DNA from: Pseudonocardiales bacterium
GTDB lineage: Bacteria > Actinomycetota > Actinomycetes > Mycobacteriales > Jatrophihabitantaceae
Direction: 5' to 3'
Length of the DNA stretch: 13,269 nucleotides
Assembly (NCBI GenBank): GCA_030840415.1
Contig: JAVEEO010000049.1
Coordinates: 1 to 13,269, forward strand
The translations under genes and the position numbers were made by a program. Under the pieces are notes generated by a model, which saw only the letters and a list, made by a program, of their open reading frames with translations, did no database searches and was not told the DNA's origin. Every line of letters starts with the position of its first letter. Positions within the stretch are counted from its first letter, which is position 1. Below are positions 7,316 to 13,269 of this stretch, in pieces.

Positions 7316-8893
7316 TTAGCCGTGCAGGCGGTTGTTTGCGGCGAAGGCCACCGCGTCCTTGGCGGGAACCCGGACCCGGGCGTGGCCGTGCGAGTCCACC
7401 GTGAAGGTGCGCCCGGTGCACTGCCCGTTGCTCTGGTTGCCGTGGATGATGTCGCAGTAGGTACCCCGCGGCAGCCCGGTGTCGAAGGTCATGGTCTTGT
7501 CGGCGTCAGCGTTGTTCAGCGCGATCCAGCCCCGGTTGCCCCGGCTGAACGCGATCAGGTTGACGCCGTCGTCGGCCCAGTTGGTCACCTTGCTGTCACC
7601 GACGTAGTTGTGCCAGCCGACCAGGTTGGCCACGCCCTTGTAGCGGTCGATGCAGACCCAACCGGCGTTGCAGTCGGTGTTGGTGATGAAGCCCTTGGCG
7701 TCCGCCGGCGGTGAATCGTCGTTGCCGGTGAAGGCGAAGCTGGAATAGACCTGCGGAGTGCCGTAGCCGCGGGCCAGCATGAACTCGGTGGCCAGGACGT
7801 AGGTGGCGCCGTCCTTGTAGCTCAGCGTCGAGCCGTTGCGCTCGCTGTCGTGGTTGGCCACGAACGCCAGCGACTTGTCGCTGGGCAGCAGGCCGGACTG
7901 CTCGCCGAACACCTGCAGATCGGTGATGTTGCCGCCCGGCGGGGTGGTGTAGCTCTTGAAGGCGTCATGGATCTGCTGAGCAAAATCGAAGCCGAGCAGG
8001 TCACCGGTGCGCTGGTAGGCCCACGGCGACAGCTTGCCCGGGCCACCCGGGGGCACCTCGAGCGCGATGTAGGGACGGGTGCCGTCCACCGTGCGGTGCA
8101 GCAGTTTCTCGATGGCCTGCATGTCGGCCTGCGGGATGTGCTTGGCGGCGTCGACCCGGAAGCCGGACACGCCGTAGCCGATCAGCTTGTTCAGGTAGCC
8201 GGCCAGCTTGTTGCGGACGTAGGGCGTCTCGGTGCGCAGGTCCGACAGGCTGACCAGCTCGCACTTGGTGACCTGCAGGTAGTTGTTGAAGTCCTCGATG
8301 TTGCCGCTGGCGGTCGGGCAGTCCGCCGGGGTGTGGTGGAAGTTCGCGCTGGTGTAGATGCCCTGGTACTCGTACTTGGAGTAGCTCACGCCGCCGTAGG
8401 AGATGTTGCCCTGGCCGGTCATGTGGTTGATCACCGCGTCGACGTAGACCTTGACGCCGGCCTTGCGGCAGGTGGCCACCATCGACTTGAACTGGGCCTC
8501 ATTGCCCATCCGGCTGGTGAGCTTGTAGTCGACCGGCTGGTAGACCTCCCACCAGGGATGCACCGGGCCGTCGGTCTTGGACAGCGAATCCTGCGGCGGT
8601 GCCACCTGGACGCCGCCGTAGCCCTTCGGGCCCAGCACCGTCGTGCATTCCTTGGCGATGGAGACCCAGTTCCATTCCCAGAGGTTGGCGATCACATCGC
8701 GCTGCACGTGGTGCTCGGTCTGGCCGGCGGTGACCACCCGGTCGGCGGCACCGGCACTGCCCATACCGATCGCGGTGAACGCCGCTGCCGCCACGGTGAC
8801 CGCACCGGCCGCGACCGCGACCGCCGCCCGGACCCGGTTGCGACGCCTGGTCCGGCCTGGCGCGCCGGAGCCGGGTGAGATTTCTCTTGTCAT
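7316..8893 (-). CDS. Secreted alpha-amylase, glycoside hydrolase family 13
   Basis: The 525-residue precursor hydrolyses alpha-1,4-glucosidic bonds of starch outside the cell. A basic N-region with RRRNRVR (17-23), a hydrophobic Ala/Val helix (about 24-47) and AGA-AD near 48-51 form the signal peptide. The double Arg leaves Tat export possible, though Sec is usual for such amylases. All four GH13 regions are present: I, DAVINH (152-157); II, GFRVDAAKH (244-252) with nucleophile D248; III, YIALEV with acid/base E279; IV, FVANHD (344-349) with D349. After the TIM barrel, residues from about 430 form the beta-sandwich domain C. No starch-binding module follows. The overall type resembles Streptomyces amylases. 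ATG 8893 is chosen because AAAGGA lies five bases upstream and directly precedes the signal peptide; an upstream in-frame start at 8941 would overlap the promoter. Confidence 0.95.
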   Translation of the reverse strand: MTREISPGSGAPGRTRRRNRVRAAVAVAAGAVTVAAAAFTAIGMGSAGAADRVVTAGQTEHHVQRDVIANLWEWNWVSIAKECTTVLGPKGYGGVQVAPPQDSLSKTDGPVHPWWEVYQPVDYKLTSRMGNEAQFKSMVATCRKAGVKVYVDAVINHMTGQGNISYGGVSYSKYEYQGIYTSANFHHTPADCPTASGNIEDFNNYLQVTKCELVSLSDLRTETPYVRNKLAGYLNKLIGYGVSGFRVDAAKHIPQADMQAIEKLLHRTVDGTRPYIALEVPPGGPGKLSPWAYQRTGDLLGFDFAQQIHDAFKSYTTPPGGNITDLQVFGEQSGLLPSDKSLAFVANHDSERNGSTLSYKDGATYVLATEFMLARGYGTPQVYSSFAFTGNDDSPPADAKGFITNTDCNAGWVCIDRYKGVANLVGWHNYVGDSKVTNWADDGVNLIAFSRGNRGWIALNNADADKTMTFDTGLPRGTYCDIIHGNQSNGQCTGRTFTVDSHGHARVRVPAKDAVAFAANNRLHG

Positions 8894-8949
8894 GGTTGTC
8901 CTTTCGCGACGGTGCGGCCGTGCCGAGCGCGGCCCGGCCACTCCGTTTC

Positions 8950-8978
8950 TTACTAGTGACCTGCTTCACAGGTGTCAA
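8950..8978 (-). promoter_or_regulatory. Alpha-amylase promoter with operator-like inverted repeat in the spacer
   Basis: Reading the minus strand, TTGACA (8978-8973) is a perfect -35. A 17-base spacer separates it from TAGTAA (8955-8950) in the -10 position. The spacer contains the inverted repeat ACCTG-TGAAG-CAGGT (8973-8959), which a repressor could bind to block RNA polymerase. Initiation near 8943 would give a leader of about 50 bases with the AAAGGA ribosome binding site. Streptomyces amylase promoters are controlled by LacI-type regulators and glucose repression; this repeat is a candidate for such control here (inference). Confidence 0.6.
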
Positions 8979-9052
8979 GGCAGGGAGGCTGCGTCAACCC
9001 TGGCGCTGAAGCTAGGCCAGCCCACCGACAGTTCCGCCGACCGCCACTGCCC

Positions 9053-9058
9053 TAGGCT
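9053..9058 (+). promoter_or_regulatory. -10 element of a likely leaderless transcript for the HipA-like gene
   Basis: TAGGCT fits TAnnnT, and its last base is seven bases before the GTG at 9066, so transcription would start at or beside the start codon. No Shine-Dalgarno sequence has proper spacing upstream of that GTG, which agrees with a leaderless mRNA, common in actinobacteria. No clear -35 is seen. The rest of 8979-9065 shows nothing else I can support. Confidence 0.45.
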
Positions 9059-9065
9059 GCAGGAC

Positions 9066-9830
9066 GTGATCGGCACAGTGCGGGCCTGCCGCTACGTCAC
9101 CCCGCTGCGCGAGGGTGGCTCGCTGCCCGGCATCGTCGAGGCCGACGACCTGGGAACCTACGTCGTGAAGTTCCGGGGCGCGGGCCAGGGCCTCAAGGCG
9201 CTGGTGGCCGAGGTGGTGGTCGGCGAACTGGCCCGCCGGCTGGGGCTGCGGGTTCCCGACCTGCGTGCCCTGGAACTGGACCCGGTGATCGCGCGGTACG
9301 AGGCGGACCAGGAGGTGCAGGACCTGCTGAAAGCCAGCGTGGGCCTGAACCTGGCGGTCGACTTCCTGCCCGGGTCCTTCGGCTGGGACGCCGGGCATCC
9401 GGTCGATGCGGCCGAGGCGGCACGGATCCTCTGGCTGGACGCCTTCACCGCCAACGTCGACCGCAGTTGGCGCAACCCGAACCTGCTGATCTGGCACCGG
9501 CAGCTGTGGCTGATCGACCACGGCGCCGCGCTGTACTTCCACCACGGCTGGTCCCGGCCGGGCGCCGACCCGAGCCGCTTCGCGCGCCAGCCCTACGACG
9601 CCTCCGACCATGTGCTGGTGGGCTACGCCGGCGGGGTGGCCGAAGCCGACCGGGTACTGGCGCCGCTGGTGGACCGGCAGCTGCTCACCGAGGTGCTCGA
9701 GCAGGTTCCGGACGAGTGGCTGGAATCCGACGGCGAGGGTCCGGAGGCGGTGCGGCAGCGCTACCTCGGCTACCTGCTGGCCCGGCTGTCCGGCGAGCGC
9801 AACTGGCTGCCAGGGGCGGTTGCCGCATGA
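9066..9830 (+). CDS. HipA-like protein kinase family protein
   Basis: The 254-residue protein resembles the HipA-like kinase family seen beside DUF3037 genes. It is much shorter than E. coli HipA (440 aa). Kinase-like landmarks are visible: YVVKFRGAGQG (32-42), whose K35 would contact ATP; a HipA-type catalytic loop with D125, N130, D132-R133 and NPN (137-139); and IDHG (150-153), whose D151 matches the metal-binding Asp of the DFG position. It may phosphorylate a protein target, but the substrate is unknown. No HipB-type helix-turn-helix antitoxin gene lies beside it, so a classical toxin-antitoxin role is not supported. GTG 9066 is chosen because homologues as I recall them begin just before TxRYVTPLREGGSLP and a -10 box sits seven bases upstream. 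The frame stays open back to 8643, through the divergent amylase promoter, but that extension looks non-coding. Its stop overlaps the next start in ATGA. Confidence 0.8.
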   Translation: MIGTVRACRYVTPLREGGSLPGIVEADDLGTYVVKFRGAGQGLKALVAEVVVGELARRLGLRVPDLRALELDPVIARYEADQEVQDLLKASVGLNLAVDFLPGSFGWDAGHPVDAAEAARILWLDAFTANVDRSWRNPNLLIWHRQLWLIDHGAALYFHHGWSRPGADPSRFARQPYDASDHVLVGYAGGVAEADRVLAPLVDRQLLTEVLEQVPDEWLESDGEGPEAVRQRYLGYLLARLSGERNWLPGAVAA

Positions 9831-9934
9831 GCGAGGAGCCGATCAATTCAGCGCGTAAAGAATGGACCGGAGCGAATCCCGGCGATGAGCGCTCGCGCGA
9901 AGAGCCAGATGACTCAATGAGCGAGGACTCATGA
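9827..9934 (+). CDS. Putative 35-residue micro-ORF between the HipA-like and DUF3037 genes
   Basis: The ORF begins in an ATGA overlap with the HipA-like stop (9827-9830) and ends in an ATGA overlap with the DUF3037 start (9931-9934), so ribosomes could pass from one gene to the next. The product is hydrophilic and strongly charged: it opens MSEEPINSARKEW and ends EEPDDSMSEDS, with no hydrophobic segment. It matches no family I know. The stretch is less GC-rich than its neighbours around 9841-9864, and copies of ATGAGCGAGG lie at its beginning, near its end and just past it. It may therefore be an inserted or repeat-derived spacer that preserves coupling and not a functional peptide. Translation is plausible; function is unknown. 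Confidence 0.4.
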   Translation: MSEEPINSARKEWTGANPGDERSREEPDDSMSEDS

Positions 9935-9940
9935 GCGAGG
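9827..9940 (+). repeat. Recurrent ATGAGCGAGG motif and 15/14-base tandem repeat
   Basis: ATGAGCGAGG occurs at 9827-9836, 9917-9926 and 9931-9940, with a fourth partial copy ATGAGCG at 9885-9891 running into the palindrome GAGCGCTC (9887-9894). GACTCAATGAGCGAG (9911-9925) is followed at once by GACTCATGAGCGAG (9926-9939), a tandem repeat differing by one A. The outer copies extend to 14 of 15 matching bases (9827-9841 versus 9931-9945). The arrangement looks like an insertion or duplication at the start codon of the DUF3037 gene, or a short dispersed repeat. Confidence 0.6.
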
Positions 9941-10320
9941 GGCCGGCGAGGCACGGCTTCCAGTACGTGGTGCTGCGGTGCGTGCCGCGGGTCGACCGCG
10001 AGGAGTTCGTCAACGTCGGGGTGCTGCTCTACAGCCAGAGCGCGGACTTCCTGTGCGCGGCGAGCCGGGTGCGCGAGGACCGGCTGGCCGCACTGGCGCC
10101 CGACCTGGACCTGGCCGCGGTCCGCTCGGCGCTGACCGCGATCGAGGCGGCCTGCTGCGACCCAGCGGCGGCCGGCCCCGGAGCCGGCAATCCGGGTCAA
10201 CGGTTCGGCTGGCTGGCCGCACCGCGCAGCACCGTGGTGCAGCCCGGTCCCATTCATGGCGGGCTGACCGAGGATCCGGCCCGGCAACTGCGCCACCTGC
10301 TGGAGACCCTGGTCGGCTGA
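9931..10320 (+). CDS. DUF3037 family protein
   Basis: This 129-residue protein matches my memory of the DUF3037 family, whose members open with a segment like YxVLRxVPRVDREEFVNVGVLLY; here that segment spans residues 12-34. It has no signal peptide or membrane helix. Pairs of adjacent Cys (75-76) and a Pro/Gly-rich middle part are seen, but no metal-binding motif I can name. The function of the family is unknown. It is repeatedly found next to, or fused with, HipA-like kinases (from recall), and here it follows one with only the micro-ORF between. It could be a partner, regulator or substrate of the kinase (inference). The start at 9931 overlaps the micro-ORF stop in ATGA, and the N-terminal MSEGP echoes the micro-ORF start MSEEP because both derive from the same repeated DNA motif. 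Confidence 0.8.
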   Translation: MSEGPARHGFQYVVLRCVPRVDREEFVNVGVLLYSQSADFLCAASRVREDRLAALAPDLDLAAVRSALTAIEAACCDPAAAGPGAGNPGQRFGWLAAPRSTVVQPGPIHGGLTEDPARQLRHLLETLVG

Positions 10321-10426
10321 GCGTTTGGCGATCTCTCTTGCGGCGTGAGCGGCGACCCCGGCAAGATGTGCGCCACGTGTGAACCAGTCGCTCCGCAGCC
10401 TGTGGACTCCCGGGAAGGACACCGCC

Positions 10427-11134
10427 GTGGCAACCAGCAAGCTCGCCGCTCCCCAACTCGTTCTGAACAGCCGGATGCTCTACACCAGCTGGATTCCCGA
10501 AGACCTGCGGGCGTGCGAGCGGCTGCTGCCGCGGGCACTGAAGCCGGCCGGCAATCGCGCGGTGTACATGAACCAGTACGTGGTCGACTCGGCCGAGCAG
10601 ACGACCGGCTTTGGCGCCTACTCCCTGACCTACCTGGGACTGGACACGGAGCTGTTCGCGCCGGACGGGGTGACCCCGGCGCGCTTCTTCACCCACTACT
10701 TCAACTCATCGCAGGTGATGCGGGAGTACGCGGCGGAGCGGGGCGTCCCGGCGGGATCCGGTTCCACCACGCTGGAGGTGGCAGGCGGGATCGCCACCGC
10801 GACCACCTCGGTGGAGGGCCGGCCGATCATCCGAACCCGCGCCCGGGTGGGTGAGGTGGCAGACATCGTGCTGGGCGGACAGTTGCGCTACATCACCGAG
10901 CTGAAGAACCGGCTGATCGCCGGCAACTATCCCTACATCGGCGAGCTGGTCAGCACGTTCGAGGTCCAGTCCATCGAGTTCCTGGACCCGCAGCACCCGG
11001 TGTACGCGCTGCGGCCCGCCTCACCGCTGCAGGTGGTGACGGGCTCGTCGTTCTACGCCCCGCGCGACTCGTTCGTCTACCCCGGCGGCGAGGACGACAT
11101 CGGGGCCGCCGAGGGCAACGGCCACCGCCCCTAG
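10427..11134 (+). CDS. Acetoacetate-decarboxylase-fold-like protein, probably lacking the catalytic Lys motif
   Basis: The 235-residue protein most resembles the acetoacetate decarboxylase-like fold. It has an N-terminal segment of the type LYTSWIPEDLRACERLLPRALKP, then VYMNQYVVDSAEQTTGFGAYSLTYLGL, which aligns by eye with the strand-rich start of that family. The family's GREIxGFPKK loop carrying the Schiff-base Lys is not visible; the corresponding region reads MREYAAERGVP. It may bind a small molecule or catalyse a different reaction, as several non-decarboxylase members do. No signal peptide or membrane helix is present. GTG 10427 is preferred because GGAAGGA (10412-10418) lies eight bases upstream; GTG 10379 would add 16 residues with no ribosome binding site. 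The 106-base gap before it (10321-10426) shows no clear promoter. The stop lies in a CTAG palindrome shared with the convergent gene. Confidence 0.55.
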   Translation: MATSKLAAPQLVLNSRMLYTSWIPEDLRACERLLPRALKPAGNRAVYMNQYVVDSAEQTTGFGAYSLTYLGLDTELFAPDGVTPARFFTHYFNSSQVMREYAAERGVPAGSGSTTLEVAGGIATATTSVEGRPIIRTRARVGEVADIVLGGQLRYITELKNRLIAGNYPYIGELVSTFEVQSIEFLDPQHPVYALRPASPLQVVTGSSFYAPRDSFVYPGGEDDIGAAEGNGHRP

Positions 11135-11610
11135 CGGAAGTCGTCCACCGACTGGCCGGACAGGTCCTGCTCGTTGCTGGCCTGCTGGTTGAGTTCGTCC
11201 TCCTCGACCACGTGCATGGCGGCCTCCTCCGCGGTCGCGGCGCTGCCGGCCTTGCCTGCGTCGTAGGCGATCTCGTCAGACTCGGAGTCCTCCCGGACAC
11301 CCTCGTCCGGAGCGACCAGCCGGCCGGCGCGCGGAGCCGGGTCCTGCTCGGTGACGTCCTCGGGGGTGACGTCGGGAACCTCCTGCGCCAACCGCTGGTC
11401 CAGGCTCTCGCCCTCGGCCTGCTCGGCGGCGGTGTTTCCGTACCGGGTCGCGACCGGGCTGAAGTCCGGCGGGGAGTAGCTGGTGTCCAACGCCTCGTCG
11501 AGCTCGGCGCCCTCGCCGGTCAGGGTCTCGGCCGGATCCAGGAACTCGGCATCGTCGTCGCCGCCGGCATAGACCTCGTCGCCGAAGGCGGTGTTGTCGG
11601 TTTCGCTCAT
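11131..11610 (-). CDS. DUF5709 family acidic protein
   Basis: This 159-residue, strongly acidic, soluble protein shows the hallmarks I recall for the actinobacterial DUF5709 family: LDTSYSPPD (41-49), GESLDQRLAQEVPD (67-80), RAGRLVAP (94-101) and an alanine-rich AATAEEAAMHVVEE near 124-137. It is probably largely disordered, with no catalytic motif, signal peptide or membrane segment. Function is unknown. It lies 12 bases downstream of the SRPBCC gene on the same strand, so the two are likely co-transcribed. The ribosome binding site GGAGG is only one base from the ATG, unusually close. The stop codon is embedded in CTAG (11131-11134), whose other strand provides the stop of the convergent gene. 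Confidence 0.85.
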   Translation of the reverse strand: MSETDNTAFGDEVYAGGDDDAEFLDPAETLTGEGAELDEALDTSYSPPDFSPVATRYGNTAAEQAEGESLDQRLAQEVPDVTPEDVTEQDPAPRAGRLVAPDEGVREDSESDEIAYDAGKAGSAATAEEAAMHVVEEDELNQQASNEQDLSGQSVDDFR

Positions 11611-11622
11611 GCCTCCACTACA

Positions 11623-12084
11623 TCATCCGCGGCTCGTTCGTGCGAACTCGGCCGCCATCGTGCGCAGCACCCGGCCGAAGAACGCCGAGCCCACCGCCGC
11701 GACCAGCGGATCGGCAAACCGCGGTGTCCAGCGGAGCCGGACGTCCTCGACCCATTCCACGCGGGCCCCACCGAGGGCCGCCGCCACCTCGATCTCGGCC
11801 CAGCCGGTGAGCCACGGCCCGAGCTTGCGGATCCGGCAGCGACCGGGCTCGGTGCCGGCCGGTGGGTGCCACCCGGTGACCTCCATCGGGTCGTCGAAGC
11901 GCACCGGGCCGAGCCGGCTGCGGCCGGTGAACCGGGTTCCGACGCCCGGGCCGGTCGGCGGCTGGTGGTCGACGGTGACGGTGGTCAGCGGGATCCAGCG
12001 GCTCTGCGCGGCCCAGTCGGTGACCAGCCGCCAGGCCGCCTCCGCGGGGGCGTGGACGACCAGGTCGGTGCGGATGCGGGCCAT
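11623..12084 (-). CDS. SRPBCC (polyketide cyclase/dehydrase-like) family protein
   Basis: The 153-residue protein is a single SRPBCC domain, a helix-grip fold that binds hydrophobic ligands. The N-terminus reads as a beta strand followed by the family's AP-AEAAWRLVTDWAAQSRWIPL segment (residues 12-32). The middle has GVGTRF (47-52) and the C-terminus has the long ligand-covering helix (about 124-150). The ligand and function cannot be told from sequence. It is not closely similar to CoxG in this window, although both share the fold. ATG 12084 is chosen over the immediately preceding TTG. AGGA lies seven bases upstream, but TAGGAT overlapping it also fits a -10 box placed for leaderless transcription. 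It is divergent from citrate synthase and followed by the DUF5709 gene after 12 bases. Confidence 0.8.
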   Translation of the reverse strand: MARIRTDLVVHAPAEAAWRLVTDWAAQSRWIPLTTVTVDHQPPTGPGVGTRFTGRSRLGPVRFDDPMEVTGWHPPAGTEPGRCRIRKLGPWLTGWAEIEVAAALGGARVEWVEDVRLRWTPRFADPLVAAVGSAFFGRVLRTMAAEFARTSRG

Positions 12085-12090
12085 CAACCG

Positions 12091-12096
12091 ATCCTA
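12091..12096 (-). promoter_or_regulatory. -10 element for the SRPBCC gene, possibly leaderless
   Basis: On the minus strand TAGGAT is a good TAnnnT -10 box. Six bases separate it from the ATG at 12084, placing the transcription start at the start codon. The embedded AGGA could instead be read as a Shine-Dalgarno at seven-base spacing, which is the competing explanation. Confidence 0.45.
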
Positions 12097-12151
12097 GGGC
12101 GATCGGGCCTGAGGTTTCGGCGCTGGTTCGGGCCGCCGGGCAAGCGCGAAG

Positions 12152-12180
12152 TAGGGTCAGGGGCACACAGGACAAGGGAG
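12152..12180 (+). promoter_or_regulatory. Candidate -10 and ribosome binding site of the citrate synthase gene
   Basis: TAGGGT (12152-12157) fits the TAnnnT -10 pattern and would give a short leader of about 24 bases. AAGGGAG (12174-12180) is a strong ribosome binding site seven bases before the ATG at 12188. No convincing -35 is seen; TTCGGG around 12127-12132 is weak. The ribosome binding site is more certain than the promoter. Confidence 0.45.
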
Positions 12181-12187
12181 TCTGATC

Positions 12188-13269
<1,082 letters not shown>

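Noticed and set aside
7850..8878. 342-codon forward frame opposite the alpha-amylase
   Set aside because: Antisense to a complete GH13 enzyme; Val/Gly/Ala/His-skewed with no family signature.
8643..9065. 141-codon N-terminal extension of the HipA-like frame
   Set aside because: It runs antisense through the amylase signal peptide and its promoter, has non-protein-like composition, and homologous sequence starts only near 9066.
9066..9830. Classical HipBA toxin-antitoxin module
   Set aside because: No HipB-like helix-turn-helix gene on either side, and the kinase is far shorter than HipA.

Overview
The window is a high-GC chromosomal segment (strong G/C bias at third codon positions, many GTG starts, ATGA/GTGA stop-start overlaps). 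The gene content (form II CO-dehydrogenase-like operon, DUF5709 protein, HipA-like/DUF3037 pair, actinobacterial citrate synthase) points to an Actinomycetota chromosome. I cannot name the genus from sequence alone. I see no transposase, integrase, phage gene, CRISPR array, tRNA or rRNA, and no intergenic stretch longer than about 180 bases.

Region 1 (155-5099, + strand) is a four-gene operon, coxS-coxL-coxM-coxG. It encodes a molybdenum hydroxylase: a 2Fe-2S subunit, a molybdopterin subunit and an FAD subunit, followed by a CoxG-type SRPBCC protein with a long disordered linker and a C-terminal membrane anchor. The S-L-M gene order and the AYRGAGR active-site loop mark it as form II, whose physiological substrate is uncertain. 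No coxD/E/F maturation genes are present here.

Region 2 (5100-7315) holds a stand-alone 5'-3' exonuclease/flap endonuclease on the minus strand, with a C-terminal QLSLF sliding-clamp-binding peptide. It is divergent from a soluble coiled-coil protein that carries tandem 14-residue repeats.

Region 3 (7316-8978, minus strand) is a secreted GH13 alpha-amylase. Its promoter has a perfect TTGACA -35 and an inverted repeat in the spacer, which looks like an operator.

Region 4 (9053-10320, + strand) is a translationally coupled cassette: a HipA-like kinase, a 35-residue micro-ORF and a DUF3037 protein. Both junctions are ATGA overlaps, and the micro-ORF is bounded by copies of ATGAGCGAGG. The kinase appears to be transcribed as a leaderless mRNA. 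This cassette is the best candidate in the window for an uncharacterised system.

Region 5 (10427-13269) has an acetoacetate-decarboxylase-fold-like protein (+). It converges on a DUF5709 acidic protein (-) and shares with it a palindromic CTAG that supplies both stop codons. A SRPBCC protein (-) lies just upstream of the DUF5709 gene and is divergent from a citrate synthase gene (+), which runs off the window end before its C-terminal catalytic Asp. Most genes here look like ordinary housekeeping or metabolic functions; the novelty lies in small architectural details.
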